From: an uncultured Chloroflexota bacterium
Lineage (GTDB): Bacteria > Chloroflexota > Anaerolineae > Anaerolineales > Anaerolineaceae
DNA: 50,860 bases
Assembly: GCA_902791025.1 (NCBI GenBank)
Contig: CADATZ010000022.1
Location: 1 to 50,860 of the forward strand
Direction of reading: 5' to 3'
A model generated the notes under the pieces. That model saw only the letters and a program-made list of their open reading frames with translations, was not told where the DNA came from and did no database searches. The stretch's first letter is position 1. Each line of letters opens with the position of its first letter. The translations under genes and the position numbers were made by a program. Shown here in pieces: positions 15,641 through 24,542 of this stretch.

Positions 15641-16351
15641 TTACCCTTCTGACGGAACTTCGGTATAGGTCGGAACCGGTGAAGGCGTCGGTGTTACCAG
15701 ATTGACCGCGATGGTCAGTACATCACCGAAACGAGGATAATTTGTGATATCTTCAATATTATTCAGCTTTTGTAAGGAGTCCAGCGTAGTGTTGAACTTT
15801 GAAGCAATTGCCGGATAGGTATCGTTCATTTCAACCGTATACTCGATTTGCTGACCAACTGTATAATTTTCCAACGGGATCGGCGTCATTGTAGGCATTT
15901 CCTGGTCAGCACCCGGAATAATAACCTGGTCACCGATATTGATGTTGCAGGCGGTCATATTGTTGATTAGCATAAACAGCTCAAAGTTCACACCAAACTT
16001 ATCCACAGCAATGGACCAGCAGTTGTCGCCTTCCTCTACGGTGTACATCTGCGGACCTTCCGGGGTCGGTGTCAGCGTAGGTGTAGGCGTTTCCGTTTCA
16101 GTCGGTGTCATGGTCGGCGTGGATGTAGGAACGGTTGGTGTTGGCGTAAATGTTTCCGTCGGGGTCGGTGTAGCACTGGCAAATATCGACCCAAGATTAA
16201 ACGAACCGCCGCCTCCGGTGAACCAGAGAACAAGCAGAACTATTCCGGCTCCAAAAATAATACCGGCAATCGCCCACAAAATGATTGGTCCGACCTTGCT
16301 CTTTTTCTGGTAAGAGTTGATCACATATTGAGGTGAATTTTTTCTCTGCAT
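15641..16351 (-). CDS. Membrane-anchored LysM domain protein
   Basis: A 236-residue protein with a short basic cytoplasmic N-terminus, one membrane segment (PIILWAIAGIIFGAGIVLLVLWF), a Thr/Pro-rich linker of repeated TPT units, and two LysM-like domains: MYTVEEGDNCWSIAVDKFGV and QIEYTVEMNDTYPAIASKFNT, each followed by a GD-x-hydrophobic closing strand. LysM binds peptidoglycan or chitin N-acetylglucosamine, so the protein should tether membrane to wall. The start at 16351 is chosen over 16378 because GAAAGGATG lies at the right distance before it. The Thr-Pro linker is typical of Chloroflexota surface proteins. Confidence 0.85.
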   Translation of the reverse strand: MQRKNSPQYVINSYQKKSKVGPIILWAIAGIIFGAGIVLLVLWFTGGGGSFNLGSIFASATPTPTETFTPTPTVPTSTPTMTPTETETPTPTLTPTPEGPQMYTVEEGDNCWSIAVDKFGVNFELFMLINNMTACNINIGDQVIIPGADQEMPTMTPIPLENYTVGQQIEYTVEMNDTYPAIASKFNTTLDSLQKLNNIEDITNYPRFGDVLTIAVNLVTPTPSPVPTYTEVPSEG

Positions 16352-16581
16352 ATTTTCATCCTTTCGCGCCGCGCACATCTAACTATTTTCTATATCTTAT
16401 TTTAACGCATTAAAGCTGTTTTCACAGAAAACTCGTTAGCTTTCCTTCAATCGGCAGCCTTTCAAATTAAAACATATCCGCTTCATAATTAAATGTGGCA
16501 AGTTTGATACCAAAAGCCACATGAAATCAATGAACTTCTCAATATATTACCATAAAAATATTACCTGTGAACAGCTAAAAA

Positions 16582-19467
16582 CTAACAACCGAGTACCTTT
16601 TTCAAATACTGTCCGGTATATGACTCCTCCACCTTCGCCACAGCTTCCGGTGTACCGCTGGCGACAAGATGTCCACCTTTATCACCGCCTTCCGGACCAA
16701 GATCGATCAAATAATCGGCAACCTTGATGATATCCATATTGTGTTCGATCACCAGTACCGAGTTGCCATGATCAACCAACTCTTCAAGCACTTCAATCAG
16801 CTTATGCACGTCCGCCGAATGCAGACCCACTGAAGGCTCATCCAGTACATAAAGTGTCCGTCCGGTCGCCCTGCGGGAAAGTTCTTTTGAGAGTTTGATA
16901 CGCTGTGCCTCACCACCGGAAAGCGTGTTTCCGGACTGTCCGATCTTCAGGTATCCAAGGCCGACCTGCTGCAGCAGCTTCAACTTATTGGAAATTGATT
17001 CAAAAACAGAGAAGAACTCAACCCCGTCATCGATCGTCATATCGAGCACATCAGCGATGGATTTTCCTTTATATTTCACCTGCAGCGTTTCATGGTTATA
17101 TCCCGTTCCGTGGCAGACTTCACAGGGAACATAAACATCCGGCAGGAACTGCATTTCAATCTTCAGCTGTCCCTGACCCTGGCAGGCTTCACAACGTCCC
17201 CCATGGACATTAAAGGAGAAGCGTCCCGCGGTATAGCCCCGCAGCTTGCTCTCCGGCAGTTCCGAAAAAAGTTTTCGGATATCATCAAAAACACCGGTAT
17301 AGGTTCCCGGATTGGAACGCGGCGTCCGGCCAATCGGGGACTGGTCAATATTGATGATCTTATCCAGATATTCCGTCCCGCGAATCTCTTTATGTTTTCC
17401 CGGGGTGGTATGAGCGCGATTCAGCGTATGCGCAAGAGATTTAAAAAGGATCTCGTTCATCAGAGAAGATTTTCCGCTTCCGGAAACCCCGGTGATGCAG
17501 ACAAACATACCCAGCGGGATCTTCACATTGATATTTTTCAGGTTGTTCTGCGCCGCACCGATGATCTCCAGCTTTTCCTTGCCGGGTTTACGGCGTTTGG
17601 CCGGAACCGGGACAAATTTCCGACCGCTCAGATAATCACCTGTCAAAGAACGGGGGCAGTCCAAAACATCCTGCACCGTACCGGAAACGATCACCTCACC
17701 ACCACGAACACCGGCTCCCGGCCCCATGTCCACGATCCAGTCGGCTGAACGAATCGTCTCCTCATCATGCTCCACCACGATCACCGTGTTGCCCAGATCA
17801 CGCAGCTGCTGCAGCGTCCGCAGCAGTTTGGTATTGTCGCGGGCATGCAAACCGATAGAGGGTTCATCCAGCACATAAAGCACCCCCATTAACTGTGAAC
17901 CGATCTGGGTTGCCAGCCGGATGCGCTGTGCCTCCCCGCCAGAAAGCGTCACCGCACTGCGGGAAAGGGTCAGGTAATCCAGTCCGACATTCACAAGGAA
18001 CTCCAGACGGGAAGTGATTTCTTTGAAGACCTTCTCCGCGATCACCCGCTGCTTGCTGTTCAGCGCCGAGGTATCGTCTGCCAGATGATGCATCCAGTCA
18101 AGAGTAGTGGAAACCGCCCAATCTGTCACCTCGATGATGTTTTTTCCATCGACCGTCACCGCCAACGCTTCCGGGCGGAGACGTTTCCCGTGGCATTCCT
18201 TACAAGGGATTTCCCGCATAAATGCGGAGATGCTGTTTTTGATATAATCGGAAGTGGTCTCATTATAACGCCGCTGCAGGTTGGGAATGATTCCCTCAAA
18301 CGGAGCATTATAGGAAGACCGCCGGTCATTGCGGCCCTTCAGCTCAATTTTGATGGTCTGTTTTCCGGTCCCATAGAGCAGCACATTTTTCTGCTGTTTG
18401 GAAAGCGTGCTGACAGGAGCATCCGGATCGATCTCATAAGCCTCGCACACCGCCATCAGCTGCTGCCAATAGTAACCTTCAGAGGGTTTTGCCGCCGGTT
18501 TCCACTCCATCACCGCGACCGCACCCTGGTTCAGAGAAAGCGAATCATCCGGGATAATCAGATCCGGGTCAATTTCAAATTTCACACCCAGACCCTGACA
18601 GGAAGGACAGGCACCATGCGGCGTGTTGAAAGAGAAGGTTCGGGGTTCAATTTCCGGGATGCTGTAGCCATGTTCCGGGCAGGCGAGAAATTCGGAAAAC
18701 TGCATATCCGTTGGCGGATCCGTGGAAAGATCGACCACCGTAACGAATCCTTCCCCGGCTTTGAGTGCCGTTTCGATGGAGTCATTCAGTCTGGTTCTGC
18801 GGTTCTTCTGCTCTTCTTCATCTGCATCATCGTGATGGATGACGATGCGGTCCACAACCGCTTCAATGGTATGGATCTTATAGCGGTCCAGTGCGATTTC
18901 ATCATCAACCGAATAAACCGTTCCATCAATGCGAACCCGCACAAAACCACCTTTGCGGATATCCTCCAGTACCGCCTGATAGGTACCCTTGCGGGCACGA
19001 ACGATCGGCGCTAAAACCATAATACGGGTCCCATCAGGTAAAGCAGCCACCGTATTGGTAATTTCTTCCGCGGACTGCTTCGTCACCTCACGACCGCAGA
19101 CCGGACAATGCGGAACACCGATCCGCGCGAACATCAGACGGAAATAGTCATAGATCTCCGTCACCGTTCCGACCGTGGAACGCGGATTGCGGGAGGTACC
19201 TTTCTGATCGATGGAAACCGCAGGGGAAAGTCCTTCGATGACGTCCACATCCGGTTTGTCCATCTGACCGAGGAACTGCCGGGCATAAGAGGAAAGAGAC
19301 TCAACATAACGGCGCTGTCCTTCGGCAAAAATTGTATCAAAAGCCAGAGAAGATTTTCCCGACCCGGACAGTCCGGTGATAACCGTGAACTTATCCCTCG
19401 GGATCTCCACCGTAATATTTTTCAAATTATTGCTGCGTGCTCCGATGACCTTCAGCGTATTTTCCAT
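16582..19467 (-). CDS. uvrA: UvrABC excision nuclease subunit A
   Basis: Damage-recognising ATPase of nucleotide excision repair. The 961-residue protein has the full layout: two ABC modules with Walker [16 protein letters not shown] near residue 31 and [15 protein letters not shown] near residue 640, two signature motifs [12 protein letters not shown] and [12 protein letters not shown], two Walker [12 protein letters not shown] / [11 protein letters not shown], and zinc-binding cysteine pairs (CPSCQG; CEACQG..CEVCHG). Length is normal. An AAGGAG site precedes ATG. A 7-bp inverted repeat lies in its leader. It is alone on its transcript as far as visible. Confidence 0.98.
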   Translation of the reverse strand: MENTLKVIGARSNNLKNITVEIPRDKFTVITGLSGSGKSSLAFDTIFAEGQRRYVESLSSYARQFLGQMDKPDVDVIEGLSPAVSIDQKGTSRNPRSTVGTVTEIYDYFRLMFARIGVPHCPVCGREVTKQSAEEITNTVAALPDGTRIMVLAPIVRARKGTYQAVLEDIRKGGFVRVRIDGTVYSVDDEIALDRYKIHTIEAVVDRIVIHHDDADEEEQKNRRTRLNDSIETALKAGEGFVTVVDLSTDPPTDMQFSEFLACPEHGYSIPEIEPRTFSFNTPHGACPSCQGLGVKFEIDPDLIIPDDSLSLNQGAVAVMEWKPAAKPSEGYYWQQLMAVCEAYEIDPDAPVSTLSKQQKNVLLYGTGKQTIKIELKGRNDRRSSYNAPFEGIIPNLQRRYNETTSDYIKNSISAFMREIPCKECHGKRLRPEALAVTVDGKNIIEVTDWAVSTTLDWMHHLADDTSALNSKQRVIAEKVFKEITSRLEFLVNVGLDYLTLSRSAVTLSGGEAQRIRLATQIGSQLMGVLYVLDEPSIGLHARDNTKLLRTLQQLRDLGNTVIVVEHDEETIRSADWIVDMGPGAGVRGGEVIVSGTVQDVLDCPRSLTGDYLSGRKFVPVPAKRRKPGKEKLEIIGAAQNNLKNINVKIPLGMFVCITGVSGSGKSSLMNEILFKSLAHTLNRAHTTPGKHKEIRGTEYLDKIINIDQSPIGRTPRSNPGTYTGVFDDIRKLFSELPESKLRGYTAGRFSFNVHGGRCEACQGQGQLKIEMQFLPDVYVPCEVCHGTGYNHETLQVKYKGKSIADVLDMTIDDGVEFFSVFESISNKLKLLQQVGLGYLKIGQSGNTLSGGEAQRIKLSKELSRRATGRTLYVLDEPSVGLHSADVHKLIEVLEELVDHGNSVLVIEHNMDIIKVADYLIDLGPEGGDKGGHLVASGTPEAVAKVEESYTGQYLKKVLGC

Positions 19468-19482
19468 GTGTATAATCTCCTT

Positions 19483-19500
19483 CCTGTTGCAGTCAACAGG
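19483..19500. promoter_or_regulatory. Inverted repeat in the uvrA leader
   Basis: CCTGTTG / CAACAGG with 4 bases between, 16 bases before the uvrA start on the minus strand and just downstream of a TATAAT. It could be an operator (an SOS site would be expected before uvrA) or an RNA hairpin near the ribosome binding site. It does not match the standard LexA boxes I know. Confidence 0.4.
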
Positions 19501-19664
19501 ACTCTATTATACACACTTATAAAATATATTTTCTAAATATTGTGACAAACATCAAAAGTCTATAATTATCGGCAGGTTGGAATATACACAGAAAAGGAAC
19601 ACGCCGTGATGTACAGTCATATATTGAACAATTATAAATAATCAAAAGACTAAATTCGAATATT

Positions 19665-19747
19665 CTTTCTGCATTAAAAGATACAATTTTTAATGCAGAA
19701 AGGAAAATTTATCAGCATTAAAATTGATATATTTTAATGCTGATAAA
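19665..19747. repeat. Two tandem perfect palindromes sharing the core GCATTAAAA-N8-TTTTAATGC
   Basis: Palindrome A has 15-bp arms (19665-19679 and 19688-19702) with loop GATACAAT. Palindrome B has perfect 16-bp arms TTTATCAGCATTAAAA / TTTTAATGCTGATAAA (19708-19723, 19732-19747) with loop TTGATATA. Both have 8-base loops and the same core; the outer arms differ but remain perfectly paired. They lie between the end of the DMT transporter gene and the uvrA promoter. They may be terminators, binding sites or tiny mobile palindromes. Confidence 0.7.
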
Positions 19748-19776
19748 CAAAAAAGATGCGAAAAATTCATCCGCAC

Positions 19777-19846
19777 CTTCTACCTTCTTACTTCTATCTT
19801 GTTACTTCTTCCTTCCTACATCCTACTTCCTACATCCTACTTTCTA
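19777..19846. repeat. Heptad-repeat tract (10 units)
   Basis: Ten consecutive 7-bp units in exact register, such as CTTCTAC (19777), CTTCCTA (19812), CATCCTA (19819 and 19833). The unit at 19833-19839 contains the stop codon of the minus-strand transporter gene, and the last residues of that protein are coded by the tract. Confidence 0.8.
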
Positions 19847-20721
19847 TCCGGTTCCGTCTCGCTCACCAGCGCAGCACCGATGATCAGCACCGCACCGATA
19901 ACACCATAAATTGTCATCTTCTCATGCAGCACCAAAGCGGAAAGAACCAGCGCCGTGATTGGATCCAGATAAGAAAGGATCGCTACCGTCTGTGCCTGCA
20001 AACCATCCACACTGCCGAAATACATCGCATAGGCGATTCCCGTATGCACCAGACCGACGATCAGCAGCATAATGACCGCCGTACCACTCAAATTCGCAGG
20101 GATCCTTTCCCCGGTCACAAGCAGGTAGGGAATCAGCACCAGCGCGGAAGAACCGAGTTGGATCACCGTCTTTTCAAAGGGATCAATTCCGGGAAGCTTT
20201 TTGTTTATGATCACAACACTTGCGTAAAGCACCGCAGCACCAAGACCGAACAGAACGCCTTTTATTTCAGAAATCGAAGGCAGCCTATTTTCGATCACAC
20301 CGGAAACAAACACCATTCCAACCACAGCCACTGCGGCACAAATCCCTTTGCGCAGCGTGATCGGTTCTCTAAAAAGGATTGGCGAAAGGAGTACAACGAT
20401 CGTAGGCGCCATATAATAACACAGGGTCGCCGTGGACACACTTGTATAGTTATAAGCCTCGAACAGCAGAATCCAGTTCACGCCCATCACAGCACCGCTG
20501 AGACAAAGCAAGAGGATCTGCCGTTTCCTCAGCGGATAAAACAGCCGTTTTCCCTGAACCTTAACAAAAAGTATTAAAAACAGGGTTCCGATGATTCCCC
20601 TGCTGCACGCAAGAACCGCAGAAGATACCGGGATCATGCGGCGGAAGATACCCACATTTCCCCATATAAACATAGAAAGCAGGATCATTAAAAGTGATTT
20701 TTTATCGTTTTTTTGCATCAT
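19837..20721 (-). CDS. EamA/DMT superfamily transporter
   Basis: A 294-residue integral membrane protein with about ten hydrophobic segments in two five-segment halves, matching the EamA (RhaT/YdcZ-type) drug/metabolite transporter fold. Recognisable segments include FIWGNVGIFRRMIPVSSAVLA near the start and AIAYAMYFGSVDGLQAQTVA with SYLDPITALVLSALVLHEKM in the second half. Substrate unknown; amino acid or metabolite export is typical. Its ATG shares a base with the stop codon of the upstream methyltransferase homologue (TAATG), so translation is coupled. Confidence 0.88.
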   Translation of the reverse strand: MMQKNDKKSLLMILLSMFIWGNVGIFRRMIPVSSAVLACSRGIIGTLFLILFVKVQGKRLFYPLRKRQILLLCLSGAVMGVNWILLFEAYNYTSVSTATLCYYMAPTIVVLLSPILFREPITLRKGICAAVAVVGMVFVSGVIENRLPSISEIKGVLFGLGAAVLYASVVIINKKLPGIDPFEKTVIQLGSSALVLIPYLLVTGERIPANLSGTAVIMLLIVGLVHTGIAYAMYFGSVDGLQAQTVAILSYLDPITALVLSALVLHEKMTIYGVIGAVLIIGAALVSETEPDRK

Positions 20722-21956
20722 TATAGAACAACGAATGCGCCGAAGGCAGATGTTTGCGGGGCGGTGTCAAACGGAAAGATCGCCCGCACCTGCCGTCCGG
20801 CAGCGGTCAGCCGTTTCAGATCCCGTGCCAGGATCGCCGGATCCTCATAGAGGCATAAAACCTTTTTCGGCTCCCGAGCACAAACTGCTGCGATAGCGCT
20901 TTCGTGCAATCCCATGGTTCCGCCCTCAATCAGAACCAATTCATTTGGCGGCACGGGAAGACCGGACAAAATTTCCGGGACATCTCCAATATAAAGGGAA
21001 ACATTCTCAAGCTCATCCAGATTGTAGACAAAATCCTCACACTCTCTCTCGTCCGCCATCAGCGCACTCACAGCCCGGCAGCGCTCACCAAACCAGCGGC
21101 TCCAAAATCCCGTACCACAATTAATATCCAGCAGAAAAGCATCATCAAGATCCGGCAGAAGTTCTGATATCTGTTCAGAAAGGCCGGTCAAAATCCCGGG
21201 GTTCTTCAAAAAAGAACCGGTATCCGACGCACAAATCTTCACACCCGCAGCAGTCTGCGCCAACGTACTGACTCCGGCCATCACCCAGGAAGATTCCGGC
21301 CCCTGATAGACAACAGAGATTTCAGTGTCGTTTTCCATCTCATTTTCCGGCTTATCCGCTGCGCCCCGCAGGATCAGCTGGATTCCATCCGCATCATCCG
21401 CCCGAAATTCCAATTCATCTATACCGCTCTCCGGTTCAAACGTGAAAGAAGCCAGCGTATCGTTGATGCACTCAGCCGTTATCGGGCAGTAAACTTCCAG
21501 CTGCACCGGGTTTCCGCTGCGGTCCGGGACGCAAAAAATTCCTTCCGCATTCAGCCCCAACAGCAGCGACCGTGCGTAATTCCATTCCGATGGTGACGGA
21601 ATCATCGGCTGGATGAACTTTTCCGCGTCTTTCAACCCGGCAATACGCGTCAAATGATCGATGAGGATTTCACGCTTGGCATGGAGCTGATCCGGATATT
21701 CCAGGTTCTGCATGCAGCACAGCGCACATTTCCCGTGCATCGGACAGCGCGGCTCAATGCGCATCGGAGAACGTTCGATCAGCTTCACCACTTCCGCCGA
21801 AATGAACCTGCTTTCTTTGTCCGCATATCGAACCAAAGCCTTTTCTCCGGGTAAAACACCATTCGCAAAAACCACCCGACCATCTGCGAGCCGTCCTAAA
21901 GCCGCCCCGCCATTCGCCCAGGCAGTAAAATTGATTTCTTCTTGTTTATAACTCAT
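20721..21956 (-). CDS. RlmD/TrmA-family RNA uracil methyltransferase homologue, catalytic Cys apparently lost
   Basis: Family members make 5-methyluridine in rRNA or tRNA with SAM. This 411-residue protein has an N-terminal TRAM domain (residues 1-60), the Fe-S cysteines C71, C77 and C80 in the usual C-x5-C-x2-C spacing, and a SAM-binding motif LDINCGTGFWSRWF. In active enzymes the nucleophile lies in a V-S-C-[DN]-P-A motif; here the aligned segment near residue 370 reads CLYEDPAILARDL, so the Cys position is Glu. The DPPR motif is also replaced (LIEGGTMGL). I infer an inactive or repurposed paralogue. It overlaps tilS by 4 bases (ATGA). Confidence 0.8.
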   Translation of the reverse strand: MSYKQEEINFTAWANGGAALGRLADGRVVFANGVLPGEKALVRYADKESRFISAEVVKLIERSPMRIEPRCPMHGKCALCCMQNLEYPDQLHAKREILIDHLTRIAGLKDAEKFIQPMIPSPSEWNYARSLLLGLNAEGIFCVPDRSGNPVQLEVYCPITAECINDTLASFTFEPESGIDELEFRADDADGIQLILRGAADKPENEMENDTEISVVYQGPESSWVMAGVSTLAQTAAGVKICASDTGSFLKNPGILTGLSEQISELLPDLDDAFLLDINCGTGFWSRWFGERCRAVSALMADERECEDFVYNLDELENVSLYIGDVPEILSGLPVPPNELVLIEGGTMGLHESAIAAVCAREPKKVLCLYEDPAILARDLKRLTAAGRQVRAIFPFDTAPQTSAFGAFVVL

Positions 21957-23365
21957 ACCTGCTCCAATTCTAAGCTTTCTTTTGATCTCAACTTCAGCAC
22001 CATGATTTTGCGCGTGCTATTTTGCAGCGCGCAGCGGTTGGAGACACGGTGTCCGGGAATCCAGATTATTCCCGCCTCATCCACAGCAATCACGAGCTCA
22101 CGGCGGTATTGTACCGGGACTTTATTATTGACCAAAAAATCCGAAACTTTCTGACTTTTTCCTCCCAACCCATAAGGCTCAAACCGGTCTCCAGGACGGA
22201 TCGTCCGCAGGGATGGATTCCCGGCGAGCTGATCAGCATCCAATACTGCGATTTCCGGATGCTTTCGGGCTTTTTCGATCCAAAGCGGCAGGTCTTTTTC
22301 GGATATGTGCCGTGTTTCGATATATAAGTCCCATCCTTGTGAGGCTTGCGGGTATTTCCATTGTTCCCGGGTCGGTTCTGTAAGAATCAGGGCCTTTTCC
22401 CCTTCACAGCAAAGCCAATACCCATCGATAAAGGTGAGAACCTGGTTGCGCCGAGCTGACATGAAGATGTGATCAGCAATCATGATCCGCTCCCAGCCAA
22501 TTTTTGAGAGATCCGCCCCCATTTCCGAGAAAATCCATCTCAGCATACGCTGACGAAGCCCGGCAGGATACGATTGATAGGTTTTGCGGCTCCATTCGCA
22601 GCATGTCTCGAACTGATAAAAAGCCGCATACCGAATGGCACGCTCGCAGTCATCATCGAGCAGTTCCTTGTCCACCGCCGCACTTTTGGCAAGACGGTAG
22701 AGCGCGTCAATGATCCGCGGATTATATTCTGCCGCCAGTTTTGGCAGCAAATCCTGACGGATCCTGTTCCGGGTGTACTCCATATCCGCGTTCGAGCGGT
22801 CCTCACGAAAGGGCATTCCGGTTTCAGCGGCAAACGACTCGATTTCCTCGCGGGTAATGCCCAGCAGCGGACGAATCAGCGGGATCGTCTCGCTGTATTC
22901 TTTCAGAAAACCGTAAGGCTTCATTCCCGTCAGCCCATCGATCCCCGTTCCGCGCAGAATGTGCATCAGGACCGTTTCCGCCTGGTCATTGGCATGGTGA
23001 GCGGTCGCTACAGCTGTACAGCCGTTTTCCGCAGCAGTACCGAACAAAAACTGATAACGCAGCTTACGGGCAGCTTCTTCAATTCCCAGTCCGTTTTCCA
23101 AAGAATAAGCGCTAACATCCGTTTCGCCGCGAAAGCAGGGAATATTCCGTTCCCTGCAATAATTCTCGACAAAGTCACATTCCTCTACCGCTTCCGGACG
23201 CAATCCATGATTAAAAACAGCAGCCACAACCGGCTGCCCCATCTCATAAAGCTGTGTCAGTAAAAACATGGAATCGATTCCACCGGAAACAGCAACGAGG
23301 ATCAAATCATTATCAACAACATGACAATCTTTTTCTAATACGGAAGAAATTTGGATTCTGAACAT
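21953..23365 (-). CDS. tilS: tRNA(Ile)-lysidine synthase
   Basis: Converts the wobble cytidine of the CAU-anticodon isoleucine tRNA to lysidine with ATP and lysine. The 470-residue protein has the PP-loop motif LVAVSGGIDSMFLL at residues 26-39, the conserved VATAHHANDQAETVLMHILRGTGIDGLTGM, IRPLLGITREEI, and a C-terminal substrate-binding region ending with IRPGDRFEPYGLGGKSQKVSDFLVNNKVP, usual for the long TilS form. No strong ribosome binding site is visible. It is first in a run with the methyltransferase homologue and the transporter. Confidence 0.95.
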   Translation of the reverse strand: MFRIQISSVLEKDCHVVDNDLILVAVSGGIDSMFLLTQLYEMGQPVVAAVFNHGLRPEAVEECDFVENYCRERNIPCFRGETDVSAYSLENGLGIEEAARKLRYQFLFGTAAENGCTAVATAHHANDQAETVLMHILRGTGIDGLTGMKPYGFLKEYSETIPLIRPLLGITREEIESFAAETGMPFREDRSNADMEYTRNRIRQDLLPKLAAEYNPRIIDALYRLAKSAAVDKELLDDDCERAIRYAAFYQFETCCEWSRKTYQSYPAGLRQRMLRWIFSEMGADLSKIGWERIMIADHIFMSARRNQVLTFIDGYWLCCEGEKALILTEPTREQWKYPQASQGWDLYIETRHISEKDLPLWIEKARKHPEIAVLDADQLAGNPSLRTIRPGDRFEPYGLGGKSQKVSDFLVNNKVPVQYRRELVIAVDEAGIIWIPGHRVSNRCALQNSTRKIMVLKLRSKESLELEQV

Positions 23366-23438
23366 ATTGATGTTATAAGACCGAGAGAATTTTTCAAATT
23401 GCTGTGCCTATAATACAAAAAAGGTATGAATTTTTTCT

Positions 23439-23561
23439 TCAGTCATCTACAATCACAACACCCTTTACATTTTTCAGATACTCGTCAGGATCCATATAAA
23501 AAATTTCCAGAATGAAACTCTTCAGTTCCGGAAGCGCAACACGCAGGATAGTTTTCTTGTG
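23439..23561 (-). pseudogene. Possible relic: 40-codon fragment ending EYLKNVKGVVIVDD
   Basis: On the minus strand an open stretch from a stop near 23562 to TGA at 23439-23441 codes for 40 residues that look protein-like (ILRVALPELKSFILEI, then DPDEYLKNVKGVVIVDD). There is no ribosome binding site or proper start and no recognisable domain, so I take it as the remnant 3' end of a lost gene. It fills most of the 250-base gap between tilS and the DegV gene. Confidence 0.3.
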
Positions 23562-23615
23562 TTAGATACACAAAACCAAGAAAGATGTCCTGGTGTGCTT
23601 CGTTCTGTATAAATA

Positions 23616-24464
23616 CTATAAATCACTGAAAAGCGACTGAGGACCGACGATGATGCCGGCAAGTGTTGGACCGGTATGAGCGCCAAGTGCAGGCGCTACC
23701 GGGACAGTCGGATCAAAGCTGCAATGCAGCTCCTCCTCCGCCTTTTTCCGGATAAACTCCACCCCCTCCGGGTTATTCCCATGAACAATTTGGGCACGAA
23801 GCGCACCCATGCCCGCATAACGCACTTTATCCAGGTTGATCATCCGTGTGAGTGCCCGTTTAAAAGTCATATCCTGCGCGGCATTGGTGTACATTCCGGT
23901 GACGTGATCCACACCGATGACCGGTTTAATATTCAGTACAGAAGCAAGCAGGCCTTTCAGGTGACTTACGCGTCCGCCATGGACCAGATATTTCATCTCC
24001 TTGATGGAGAACATACCATCAACTGTATCGCGGATCTGAGTCAGACGATCCAGAATTTTATCCAGTTTAAACCCCTTCACAACCATACGGGCAGCAGCTT
24101 CCACCTGCCATCCCAATGCCGCGGAAAGTGTCCGCGAATCCCAGAAGGTCACTTTTGCCTCCGGAACCATGGATGCCCCCACACGGGCAGAGTTGATCGT
24201 CCCGCTTAACCCGCCGGAAATATGGATCGAAAGGATTTCCGGATCGAACTTTGAAACCTTCCGGTAAAGTTCCGCAAATTCACCTGCGGCCGCCTGCGAG
24301 GTGACCGGGTATTCATCAGTTTCGGAGAGCTTCTTATAAAATTCCTCGTTTGAGCCCGTAAACGGTTCACCACCCAGGCTCAAACGCAGTGTTGTAAAAT
24401 GAATAGGAAGTCCTGCGATTTGTGAAGGCGCTAAATCAGCCGCGCTGTCTGTAACAATCTGCAT
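23616..24464 (-). CDS. DegV family fatty-acid-binding protein
   Basis: A 282-residue DegV protein. In Firmicutes such proteins (FakB) bind fatty acids for phosphorylation by FakA; whether this one does is inferred. Seen motifs: N-terminal IVTDSAADL, the ISGGLSGTINSAR loop, DSRTLSAALG, the long helix region LVHGGRVSHLKGLLASVLNIKPVI, and a C-terminal GAHTGPTLAGIIV, all in the family order and at normal length. AGGAGG precedes the start. No fakA kinase gene is nearby. A heptad tract separates it from gyrA upstream. Confidence 0.92.
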   Translation of the reverse strand: MQIVTDSAADLAPSQIAGLPIHFTTLRLSLGGEPFTGSNEEFYKKLSETDEYPVTSQAAAGEFAELYRKVSKFDPEILSIHISGGLSGTINSARVGASMVPEAKVTFWDSRTLSAALGWQVEAAARMVVKGFKLDKILDRLTQIRDTVDGMFSIKEMKYLVHGGRVSHLKGLLASVLNIKPVIGVDHVTGMYTNAAQDMTFKRALTRMINLDKVRYAGMGALRAQIVHGNNPEGVEFIRKKAEEELHCSFDPTVPVAPALGAHTGPTLAGIIVGPQSLFSDL

Positions 24465-24477
24465 TTTTCCTCCTTTA

Positions 24478-24512
24478 TCAGGGGTCAGGATTCAGGGGCC
24501 AGGGGCCAGTGA
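24478..24512. repeat. Heptad-repeat tract (5 units)
   Basis: Five in-register 7-bp units: TCAGGGG (24478 and 24492), TCAGGAT, CCAGGGG, CCAGTGA. It lies between the gyrA end and the DegV start. Confidence 0.7.
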
Positions 24513-24542
24513 ATACATCCTTTTTAGTAATTTCCCGGATTT

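Noticed and set aside
18085..19014. Plus-strand open frame of 309 codons opposite uvrA
   Set aside because: Antisense shadow of uvrA without ribosome binding site or motif.
19468..19560. LexA/SOS box before uvrA
   Set aside because: The inverted repeat found does not match the Gram-positive or proteobacterial boxes; it is reported only as an unassigned inverted repeat.
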